A stretch of DNA of 14,260 nt from Trichomonas tenax (Eukaryota > Parabasalia > Trichomonadida > Trichomonadidae). Positions 7,545 through 13,990 of this stretch are shown here, piece after piece. The position numbers and the translations under genes were made by a program. The stretch spans positions 1-14,260 of the forward strand of contig JALKBU010001228.1 of NCBI GenBank assembly GCA_023091735.1, read 5' to 3'. A model generated the notes under the pieces. The model was not told the DNA's origin. It ran no database searches and worked only from the letters and a program-made list of their open reading frames with translations. Position 1 is the first letter of the stretch, and the number at the start of each line of letters is the position of its first letter.

Positions 7545-10500
7545 TTAATGGTCATCTTGTGCTTCTGATTTTTGCTCTTGACTGGCAGTGCTTCCTTCTT
7601 TTGCTTCTGATTTTGTCTCTTCTTCTTTGTCAGTCTCCTCCTGCGATTCCGACTCGGATGTCTCATACTCGGATTCTTCATCATCGTCATCAGAATCTTC
7701 TGTTGACGATTCAGATTCAGTTTCTGATTCGCTTTCTTCGTTGACCTTTTGGACTGGAATATGAGTTCTGTTTGCACCGGCTCTAGTGAGAGGAATGTGA
7801 GGCTGTGGAGGCCTTGATGGCGGACGTGATGGCAATTCATTGATTTCCTGGATAATATCTGGAGCAGCAATTTCATTTAATGGCTTCTGTTGACCATCAA
7901 TATCCAAAGTTAAAATGAGTTGTGGCTCAGGAATAAATTGGTGACATTGATCTGGAACGAAGATCGGACGAACGATGCTCTTGAGATTTCTTAGCGCCTG
8001 ATTAACGTCAAAGTTGTTTGTCTTGAGTGCAATTAATGACATCAATTCACTGTAACCCATGTTCATTAAGAATGAAACTCTTGCAATAAGATCAAATGGT
8101 CTTCCATCATCGACATCCATTTCCTTCAAGTTGCTGACAGAATCAGTTCTTTGTGCACCTTTACTTTCCAATGTTTGTGATATTTTCCTTGATGGAAATG
8201 GTGTTACAGTTGATGATGAGGAAGATCTATGCCGAGAACCCCTCGATTGCTGTTTACGAGATTCGAAGATTTGTACCATTGCAGGAAGATATGTAGGAAC
8301 ATCTTCTTCGTTGTACTTAGAATTCTCAATTCCCGAGCAGTTCTTGAAGTTATCAGCAAATTCTTTAAGAATTGTTGTGCCTCTCAAGTTTTCTAAAACT
8401 TTGAATCTCTTTGAACCAATCTGGAATCTGTCTTTTGTCTTCAATAAGTCGGCAATCTTTGATCTGATGACTCCCTCGAAGTGCTTCTCTAAGATAAATC
8501 TTGTTTCAAAGGAGCTCCATGTCTGTGTTTTGTTCTTCGGTGACAATTCTCTGAAGAGCCAATCAAGCAAATAAACGAGATAACCTGTTGTGTAATTAGG
8601 CCATTTGTCAGAAAGCTCTTCTTCATTTCCGTCTGTTTCATAGAAGTCGTGAATTAATCTCAAAATATCTGGTTGCTTATCAGGTAATGGCTTGAGATCT
8701 TTAACAACAACATCGTTAACTTCTGGTTGTGGATTACCATCATCATCTTTCTTCCTACGCCATATTGGAATTCTTGTGCTATTGTTGGCATTTGATGGCG
8801 GCGGTGGTTCAACTTTTCTTGGTCTTAACTCCTGCTGTATCTTTTGTCTGTTTGTTTCATCTTCCTTTTTTTCGGAATCAACGATATTCATAATGAGTTT
8901 CGGTGGTTCTAAGTTGTTGCATTTTCCTTCTTTGATGAGATTCAATATTGTTCTGAATCTCTTCATCACAGAATTAGATGACCTGTTCGGGAAATCTTCG
9001 CCAATCTGTTTCCACATTCCTTTGTTTCCATGAAGTTCTGAATATTTGTTGAGAAGACGCTGATCTTCTTCTAGTGTCCAAACACGCTTTGTAGGATTGT
9101 TTACATCATCAATTTTATCTCTCTTCTCTGTGGTATCATAGAACTTGAAGGTATCTTTGAAGTAAATTGGTAATCCATCGCTGTCAATAGTTTGTTCGTC
9201 TAATTTGATTTTATCATTCTTCTCAAGCTCTTCAGCTGTCTTCTTCAAGTAAACAGTCATGTCTTTGATTTTATCAATAGCGTGCGAGATTTTATCGCTG
9301 CACTGTTCAGCGGATCTGTTCTGTAAGGCATTGGAAATGTCGCCATATGAGAAATCTTCGAAATACATTTCACAAAGGAGTCTTTCCTCACTGCGATCCC
9401 ATGTTGAGTTTGTCCTTCTGTAAGAGTTTGCAGCTATAAACAAAACAAAGAATAAATATCCTTTCATGAAGTCCGGAAAATCTTTTGCAACTTTCGTCAT
9501 ATCGCCATTGAATTCGAAGTATTTGTTGACGAGAAGTGGGAAATTAACAGCAATGTCGGGTAATGACAATGATTTAAATTGAGCTTTCTTCAGTATAGGA
9601 ATAAGTGATGACGGGATGATCAAATCTGGTTTCTGCCCTTTCTTAAACTCTTCACTAACGATCTTCCATCTTTGAGCGATTTGCTGAGAGGTTCTGCGTG
9701 GGAAATTCAAACCGATTCTCACCCATTTATCTCTGTAATTACCGCTTTCAGCATATGAGTCTATCAAAAGCTGGTCATCCTTTGGTGTCCAAACGAGAGG
9801 CTGTGGCGGCTGTGGCGGAGATTGTGGCTCCTCTTCCTCCTTTTTAACAGTTGGATGCCTTTCTCTAAGAGTCATAGCAATTGCAGGTTTCTTAGGCTCA
9901 GGATCTTCTACGCTTTCCATTGTCAGTGGAGTATTCATAAGAAGATTCTTTTTTGTAGCTATAAAGTTGTTAAGCATTGGCTCTAGGTAAGAAGGAAGAT
10001 CATCTACTCCATATGTTGATCCTGTTGTATCAAGTTGTTCTCCCATTGCGTATTGGAATATCATTAAATGCCGTGTGTGGTGTAAATCTTTGATAATTCT
10101 CATTCTTTTGTCGTGAACATTACGCTCTGCTCTTGTTGGGAATGCCTTTGATAATTCTGTATCTGTGTATCCTTTCATATACAACTCCAGCAATAGTCTG
10201 ATTTCTTTTCTCGTCCACGTCGCTGCACCCTTGCTTTGATTTAATTTCATTTTCATAGCGGCCATAATATAGAGAAGGTATCCCTTTGAAAATTCAGAAA
10301 ATGCTTCTCCGGTCATATTTATATTGCATTTGTTGTCGTAATACGTTTTGATAAGTTTCAACACATCGATTATCGTACTCGGCAATGGTGGTATCGAAGT
10401 ATCCAGAGGTCCTTTCGGAGGAACTGGTCTTGCGTTTGGTGCTAAATACGCAGTAGTGAGTGTCGGTGGTGCGATAATGATGTTGGATACCTGCGGAACA

Positions 10501-11546
10501 ATTTCTGTAGTGCCTTCAACTGATTGACCAATTTCTGATGGTGGTCGTGGACTTGGCTGTGTTTGGGGAGCATCAAAAATTGGTTGTGCTATATCTAGTG
10601 TTGGCTGTGAATTTTCAGCCGGTTTTTCATTTCTTACAAGCTTCAATTTCCTGGAAGCTTTCTGATTGACTTCTTCGATCTTCTGCTGTGCCATTGCAGC
10701 CTCTGGTGTTGCGATAGCTTTGGCAGCCTGCATTTTTATGTTTTGGAGCCACTCGAGCTTTTCTCTGATTTCAGCTTTTGTTCTTTGTGGGAACTGCTTT
10801 GCAATAATATCCCATTTGTTTTTATCGTTCTGGTGTTGATCATACAAATTACGAAGCATTAATTCTTCATTAGGAAGCCACAATCCTTTTGTGGTTTGTT
10901 GCTGCGATGCATCAGATTTCTTCTTCGATCTCGATTTCTTAGTTGCAGCGTCTATGTATATAAGCTTCTTGTCCGATGTGTTAATCTGCTGTCCACCAAC
11001 GTAAAGATTGTTAGAACCGTCTGAGACAGCAACTTGTGTGGGGTTCATTCCAACGATGTAATGCTGCTGTCGCCTCGTGGTCATTGATAACCTCGGAGGT
11101 GGCTGTGTTTCCGTTTTCAGAGGCATTTCGATTTTGTTTTCTGTTTTCGGTATTTCGTTTTTTTGCGAGAGAAGATTCACAGCGAATTGGTAATTGAAAT
11201 TGCAGGACTGTAGTGCCGTCACAACAGTATGATATGGATATCCAAGATTAACGAGTGTGTCTACTTTGATTTGTTCATCCGCAGTGAATTGCTCTTTTTC
11301 CAATTTCTGCTCGTCATTAGACTGACTGTCGACAACTGTGCATTTGAACTGATTTTCGGAGTCAACGGTTGTAGGGTCGATAACTTCATTATCCTGAACC
11401 TCCGTTCCAAAGCTGTAAAGGCGGAGGTCGGAAAACGAAGCATGGAACTTTTCCGCGATCATATCCTTCAGTAAGCTAACAGTAGTGCACCGATCGCTGT
11501 TGTATTCGAAGTTGGCATTAATCGGTGCTCCTACTTGAATCTTCAT
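7545..11546 (-). CDS. Ubl-UBA-(SANT x6)-UBA protein: ubiquitin-shuttle ends with a triplicated SANT/Myb core
   Basis: A 1333-residue protein I do not recognise as a named family. In order: ubiquitin-like domain (1-75; MKIQV start, LLKDMIAEKF, LRLYSFG); UBA1 (89-129; LVNLGYP ... AVNLLSQ); a basic KKSRSKKK patch (about 204-211); six SANT/Myb domains in three pairs (A1 222-271, B1 442-489; A2 583-637, B2 714-763; A3 820-874, B3 1007-1057); UBA2 (1150-1190; FLMNMGYS ... ALRNLKS); and a Glu/Ser/Asp-rich tail (1268-1333). Each pair also contains a helical segment with GYL (388-437, 661-709, 954-1003) and an LPxYL-like segment (514-533, 789-809, 1079-1099). Ubl plus two UBA domains is the layout of Rad23-type shuttles, which carry ubiquitylated proteins to the proteasome. 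SANT domains bind DNA or histone tails, so a chromatin-linked ubiquitin adaptor is inferred. The ATG at 11546 is chosen because the frame upstream offers only a GTG and the Ubl starts exactly here. Confidence 0.85.
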   Translation of the reverse strand: MKIQVGAPINANFEYNSDRCTTVSLLKDMIAEKFHASFSDLRLYSFGTEVQDNEVIDPTTVDSENQFKCTVVDSQSNDEQKLEKEQFTADEQIKVDTLVNLGYPYHTVVTALQSCNFNYQFAVNLLSQKNEIPKTENKIEMPLKTETQPPPRLSMTTRRQQHYIVGMNPTQVAVSDGSNNLYVGGQQINTSDKKLIYIDAATKKSRSKKKSDASQQQTTKGLWLPNEELMLRNLYDQHQNDKNKWDIIAKQFPQRTKAEIREKLEWLQNIKMQAAKAIATPEAAMAQQKIEEVNQKASRKLKLVRNEKPAENSQPTLDIAQPIFDAPQTQPSPRPPSEIGQSVEGTTEIVPQVSNIIIAPPTLTTAYLAPNARPVPPKGPLDTSIPPLPSTIIDVLKLIKTYYDNKCNINMTGEAFSEFSKGYLLYIMAAMKMKLNQSKGAATWTRKEIRLLLELYMKGYTDTELSKAFPTRAERNVHDKRMRIIKDLHHTRHLMIFQYAMGEQLDTTGSTYGVDDLPSYLEPMLNNFIATKKNLLMNTPLTMESVEDPEPKKPAIAMTLRERHPTVKKEEEEPQSPPQPPQPLVWTPKDDQLLIDSYAESGNYRDKWVRIGLNFPRRTSQQIAQRWKIVSEEFKKGQKPDLIIPSSLIPILKKAQFKSLSLPDIAVNFPLLVNKYFEFNGDMTKVAKDFPDFMKGYLFFVLFIAANSYRRTNSTWDRSEERLLCEMYFEDFSYGDISNALQNRSAEQCSDKISHAIDKIKDMTVYLKKTAEELEKNDKIKLDEQTIDSDGLPIYFKDTFKFYDTTEKRDKIDDVNNPTKRVWTLEEDQRLLNKYSELHGNKGMWKQIGEDFPNRSSNSVMKRFRTILNLIKEGKCNNLEPPKLIMNIVDSEKKEDETNRQKIQQELRPRKVEPPPPSNANNSTRIPIWRRKKDDDGNPQPEVNDVVVKDLKPLPDKQPDILRLIHDFYETDGNEEELSDKWPNYTTGYLVYLLDWLFRELSPKNKTQTWSSFETRFILEKHFEGVIRSKIADLLKTKDRFQIGSKRFKVLENLRGTTILKEFADNFKNCSGIENSKYNEEDVPTYLPAMVQIFESRKQQSRGSRHRSSSSSTVTPFPSRKISQTLESKGAQRTDSVSNLKEMDVDDGRPFDLIARVSFLMNMGYSELMSLIALKTNNFDVNQALRNLKSIVRPIFVPDQCHQFIPEPQLILTLDIDGQQKPLNEIAAPDIIQEINELPSRPPSRPPQPHIPLTRAGANRTHIPVQKVNEESESETESESSTEDSDDDDEESEYETSESESQEETDKEEETKSEAKEGSTASQEQKSEAQDDH
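8250..9089 (-). repeat. SANT module 3 (residues 820-1099 of the Ubl/UBA protein)
   Basis: Third copy: SANT-A with VWTLEEDQRLLNKY and MWKQIGEDFPNRS; a charged, Pro-rich linker; the helical segment ILRLIHDFYETDGN...YTTGYLVYLL; SANT-B with QTWSSFETRFILEKHFEG; and the closing segment EDVPTYLPAMVQIF. A Ser/Arg-rich stretch (about 1101-1113) follows, before UBA2. Confidence 0.7.
9120..9800 (-). repeat. SANT module 2 (residues 583-809 of the Ubl/UBA protein)
   Basis: Second and most compact copy: SANT-A with VWTPKDDQLLIDSY and KWVRIGLNFPRRT; the helical segment LLVNKYFEFNGD...FMKGYLFFVL; SANT-B with STWDRSEERLLCEMYFE; and the closing segment DGLPIYFKDTFKFY. Confidence 0.7.
9948..10883 (-). repeat. 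SANT module 1 (residues 222-533 of the Ubl/UBA protein)
   Basis: First copy of the composite module: SANT-A with LWLPNEELML and KWDIIAKQFPQRT; a long Pro- and Ala-rich linker; the helical segment IIDVLKLIKTYYDN...FSKGYLLYIM; SANT-B with TWTRKEIRLLLELYMKG; and a closing segment DDLPSYLEPMLNNF. SANT-A and SANT-B are more alike between modules at the same position than to each other, as expected for duplication of a whole block. Confidence 0.7.
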
Positions 11547-11549
11547 TTT

Positions 11550-11559
11550 TGTCACTTTT
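11550..11559 (+). promoter_or_regulatory. TGTCACTTTT element abutting the Ubl/SANT gene start
   Basis: Exact copy of the 10-mer found four times in this window, here 4 bases before the ATG at 11546. On the gene's coding strand it reads AAAAGTGACA. Its closeness to the start codon suggests a core-promoter or leader element; the role is inferred. Confidence 0.45.
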
Positions 11560-11940
11560 ATTAGAAGTACTTTTTATTTTCATACAAATTTTTGATATTA
11601 TTACTGTAAATCATATGGAGTATCTATATTTTAAGGAAAATCGACTTTTTATTTTTGTGGAAATGTACTGACATCTAAAAATGCCAAATATCAGTAGTAA
11701 TATGGTGGTTTCTTAATGGAAATTTAAGTTTTTCATTTTTTGATATCTTCTTTCACAAGATCGACACTCTTTTGATGTCATACTTCAATACGACAATATA
11801 TAGTCTAAACACATCGCTTTGAATAATAGTGAAAAGAAAAATCATATTCTTGTCGATCACATTTTTGCACATTTCTTATTGTTATTATCATGTGAAGTTC
11901 GTATCATTATATGTCTTAAAATTGATTTCTATATCAATGG

Positions 11941-12031
11941 GATGACAATCGCTCCATTAAATCCAGAAGATATCATTTGTGGAATTCTGAATTTACATAA
12001 AGCAATCCAAATGACTTTAAATATAACATAA
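11941..12031 (+). CDS. Doubtful small ORF, 29 residues
   Basis: An ATG-started frame of 29 codons ending in TAA at 12029-12031. The frame stays open upstream to about 11819 without another ATG. The piece INGMTIAPLNPEDIICGILNL has balanced, protein-like composition, unlike the surrounding AT-rich DNA, so it may be a relic or the end of a lost gene. No domain is recognised, and it could be chance. Confidence 0.15.
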
Positions 12032-12051
12032 AATTTCGAATTATATTGAAC

Positions 12052-12081
12052 CATGTCAGAATTTTGATGAATTCCGACATG
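12052..12081. repeat. 30-base imperfect hairpin downstream of the SANT/U-box gene
   Basis: CATGTC (12052-12057) pairs with GACATG (12076-12081), and GAATT (12059-12063) with AATTC (12070-12074), interrupted by one A/C mismatch, around a 6-base loop TTGATG. It lies 120-150 bases past the stop codon of the SANT/U-box gene. It may be a 3'-end processing structure, a repeat remnant or a protein-binding site; which one is unknown. Confidence 0.5.
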
Positions 12082-12203
12082 AAGAATAATTTTCCAGATC
12101 TTTTTTCCAAAATGTGAACAATTGGCGTGGGTTTCGAAATAATTTCAAATAGTTATTAAAGTTATAAATCATTTCGTCTTGAAACAAACATATATCTTTA
12201 TTT

Positions 12204-13565
12204 TTAAATATTTTCCTCTGTGTCATCATGTGATGCACCGTTATTGAAATTGACGATTTTATCCTCGTATTCGTCAATGTTCTCATGAGTTAAAACAACA
12301 AGTTGACGCTTAGTTACTGGGGCTCTTGTGAATGGATTCTCCTTGTGGTCCTTGAGTGTGCTAATCCATGTGTTGTAGTCCAGTACATAGCCATCGGGTG
12401 AAATAGCCGGTACACGGATCTTTTCTCCAGTGATATCATCGATCATATTCGGAATTGGGTTCAATGTTGCCCATCCTTCATAGCGGCTCAAATGCTCACT
12501 TAGCGGCATGCTGTCTTCTTCTGTGAAGTACACAAGAGTGATGGATTTGATCTTAATCGCGTCGACAAATTTCATTGTGCAATATCTCTGGCGTTTTACA
12601 CGTCCCTGAGAGCTTGTTACGATTTTCCCATCGTGAATTCTGGATCTGTGATGGATTTTACCACCTTCTCCTCTAACATAATTTGAATCATAAATTTCTC
12701 CAGCTTCAACGAGCTTCCTGTAGAAGTTAGAGCACTGGTAGCCTACTCTTCCAGGAATTGTCAATGAAAAGAGTCCCCAGTCGCCATTCATTGTTGTCGA
12801 GTTTCCTCTAAACTCTTTGACACGCTTCATGAACAATGCCTTCTCTTCATCTGACCAGCTGCCATTGATCTGTTTTTCTCCCGGTGGGAGGTGCCTATAA
12901 TAATAAGCGTTCGGATAATTATCTGCTCGCAAATACGATTGTCGCCTCGCTTCACTCCAGTTTTGCCAAGTCTTAAGATCGACGCCTTTCGGAGCAGGAG
13001 GAATCTTGCCATGATGTGTTGGATTCGATTTCGTGTGTCGGTGATGAACGACCTTTATAACTTCTTCTTCTATTGGAGGAATAAAATTTTCATCTTCCTC
13101 TTCAGTTGCAACATATGCGTCATCATCATGATCATTATCTGACTCCTGTACTTCGACTTTTGGAGGCGGTTTATGCTGAAGACGCTCATTCGTGAGTTTT
13201 TGAATCATCGGTTTGAATTTAGGATTTAAAACCTTGATAATGAACTCATCGATATCGCCGTTTGCTTCGTCAAACGCAACAATCATTTCGCATGGAGTGG
13301 CGTCCTCCCAATACATTCTTATGGTATCAATATACTTATTCACTCGCCTAATTTTGTGTTCTAGTATGAAACTTTGGTGCTTCTGCACATAGTCAGTAAT
13401 ACTCTGATTATCAACATCGTTCGTAGACTCGAGTAACCCTTTGACTTGATCTAAATGGATAAATTTTGGATTGTCGTTGTTGTCCGAACTTCCGACGCTG
13501 CCAACGGGTTCGTCCTCGATGTGAATTCCTCCATCATGCTTATACTTGCTGACATCCTCAAGCAT
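12204..13565 (-). CDS. SANT/Myb protein with C-terminal U-box-like domain (putative nuclear E3 ubiquitin ligase)
   Basis: A 453-residue protein. In order: an acidic, flexible N-terminus; a helical segment at about 80-118 (ATPCEMIVAFDEANGDIDEFIIKVL is UBA/CUE-like in pattern, though weak); an acidic stretch (139-169); a conserved lead-in WQNWSEARRQSYL...NAYYYRHLPPGE (200-230); a SANT/Myb domain (235-285) with GSWSDEEKALF, GDWGLFSLTIPGRVGYQCSNFYRKL; and a U-box-like domain (368-440) with NPIPNMIDDITGEKI, PAISPDGYVLDYNTW, NPFTRAPVTKRQLVVLT. U-boxes recruit E2 enzymes, so a DNA- or chromatin-bound E3 ligase is inferred. The PGRVGYQCxNFY SANT with this C-terminus is, as I recall, a recurrent trichomonad family. 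The first in-frame ATG is at 13565; the frame runs 30 codons further upstream only from a TTG and through the E2F-like palindrome. The stop is in a TAAA context. Confidence 0.85.
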   Translation of the reverse strand: MLEDVSKYKHDGGIHIEDEPVGSVGSSDNNDNPKFIHLDQVKGLLESTNDVDNQSITDYVQKHQSFILEHKIRRVNKYIDTIRMYWEDATPCEMIVAFDEANGDIDEFIIKVLNPKFKPMIQKLTNERLQHKPPPKVEVQESDNDHDDDAYVATEEEDENFIPPIEEEVIKVVHHRHTKSNPTHHGKIPPAPKGVDLKTWQNWSEARRQSYLRADNYPNAYYYRHLPPGEKQINGSWSDEEKALFMKRVKEFRGNSTTMNGDWGLFSLTIPGRVGYQCSNFYRKLVEAGEIYDSNYVRGEGGKIHHRSRIHDGKIVTSSQGRVKRQRYCTMKFVDAIKIKSITLVYFTEEDSMPLSEHLSRYEGWATLNPIPNMIDDITGEKIRVPAISPDGYVLDYNTWISTLKDHKENPFTRAPVTKRQLVVLTHENIDEYEDKIVNFNNGASHDDTEENI

Positions 13566-13577
13566 GAAGTTCGGTAT

Positions 13578-13587
13578 TGTCACTTTT
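13578..13587 (+). promoter_or_regulatory. TGTCACTTTT element upstream of the SANT/U-box gene
   Basis: Exact copy of the repeated 10-mer, 12 bases before the ATG at 13565 and in the same orientation relative to the gene as the copy at the Ubl/SANT gene (coding strand AAAAGTGACA). The matching placement suggests shared control of the two genes; this is inference. Confidence 0.45.
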
Positions 13588-13602
13588 CCTTCAAAAAAGG
13601 CC

Positions 13603-13616
13603 TTTTGGCGCCAAAA
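13603..13616. promoter_or_regulatory. E2F-like perfect palindrome TTTTGGCGCCAAAA
   Basis: A perfect 14-base palindrome, 37-51 bases before the SANT/U-box ATG. It contains overlapping matches on both strands to the E2F/DP consensus TTTSSCGC. GC-rich cores of this kind are very rare in the AT-rich gaps of this window. It suggests cell-cycle-linked control, provided the organism has an E2F/DP factor. Confidence 0.5.
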
Positions 13617-13711
13617 CGTGAAAAAGCATTTACTAAGACAGTGCCAAAAATGCAATGTTATCGATATCCAAAAGTGTCAATCATTTCACAATGGACGTTT
13701 ACAATGTTCAT

Positions 13712-13735
13712 TTTTTGACACGTAAATGTCAAAAA
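13712..13735. promoter_or_regulatory. Inverted repeat TTTTTGACA-n6-TGTCAAAAA
   Basis: Perfect 9+9 base inverted repeat (13712-13720 and 13727-13735) around CGTAAA, followed closely by another TGACA at 13738-13742. It lies about 150 bases upstream of the SANT/U-box ATG. The symmetry suggests a dimeric DNA-binding factor's site. The TGACA/TGTCA core also appears near other starts in this window. Confidence 0.45.
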
Positions 13736-13789
13736 TCTGACAACTCACTCAAACATTTTTAATTGCGCTCGGCAACTCTCTGTTGAACT

Positions 13790-13984
13790 ATGCATACATT
13801 GGCTATGAGGTTGGCCGGGGTTCCTCGATCCATTTCTTTGGAAAATTTGTTTGAAAAGGATATTTTCCATATTTTGACCGAGTCTAGGACAAAAGTGAAC
13901 ATCAAAAAGTGGCATAGAACTTTAAAGTCACTTTTCATGAATAAACTGTCACCTTTTTGCGCGGGCAAATTGTCACTTTTATAA
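13790..13984 (+). CDS. Doubtful small ORF, 64 residues
   Basis: An ATG-started 64-codon frame on the + strand, divergent from the SANT/U-box gene, ending in TAA at 13982-13984. The protein is basic, contains the segment VPRSISLENLFEKDIFHIL, and has no recognised domain, signal peptide or membrane span. Its 3' half is made of the CACTTT/AAAGTG elements listed separately, which argues that this is regulatory DNA with a chance frame. Confidence 0.2.
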   Translation: MHTLAMRLAGVPRSISLENLFEKDIFHILTESRTKVNIKKWHRTLKSLFMNKLSPFCAGKLSLL

Positions 13985-13990
13985 AAAGTG
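13891..13990. promoter_or_regulatory. Dense cluster of AAAGTG/CACTTT elements with two inverted repeats
   Basis: Within 100 bases there are six AAAGTG, CACTTT or CACCTTT cores in mixed orientation, near 13892, 13907, 13930, 13950, 13974 and 13985. They include the fourth exact TGTCACTTTT (13971-13980). The last two form CACTTTT-ATA-AAAAGTG (13974-13990), a perfect 7+7 inverted repeat. A second inverted repeat TTTGC-n4-GCAAA with a GC-rich centre lies at 13956-13969 and is loosely E2F-like. The cluster is 325-425 bases upstream of the SANT/U-box ATG; it could serve that gene, a divergent gene beyond the right edge, or both. Confidence 0.4.

Larger units (their letters stand above)
11547..12203. 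other. Gap between the two SANT/ubiquitin genes
   Basis: A 657-base AT-rich gap holding the promoter side of the Ubl/SANT gene and the 3' side of the SANT/U-box gene. It contains the TGTCACTTTT element at 11550, a doubtful short + strand frame (11941-12031) and an imperfect hairpin at 12052-12081. No other structure is seen. Confidence 0.6.

Noticed and set aside
8059..8574. 171-codon open frame on the + strand
   Set aside because: Antisense to the Ubl/UBA/SANT gene; Ser/Leu-rich composition is a mirror of the real coding strand.
11547..11555. Three-codon extension of the Ubl/UBA/SANT protein
   Set aside because: It starts at GTG; the ATG at 11546 aligns exactly with the first residue of a ubiquitin-like fold.
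13566..13655. 30-residue N-terminal extension of the SANT/U-box protein
   Set aside because: It begins at a TTG, runs through the E2F-like palindrome and TGTCACTTTT, and is followed by a good ATG at 13565.
13928..13939. TCACTTTTCATG as an initiator with its own ATG
   Set aside because: The following frame is only 15 codons and is part of the motif cluster; it looks like a chance match within the repeated elements.
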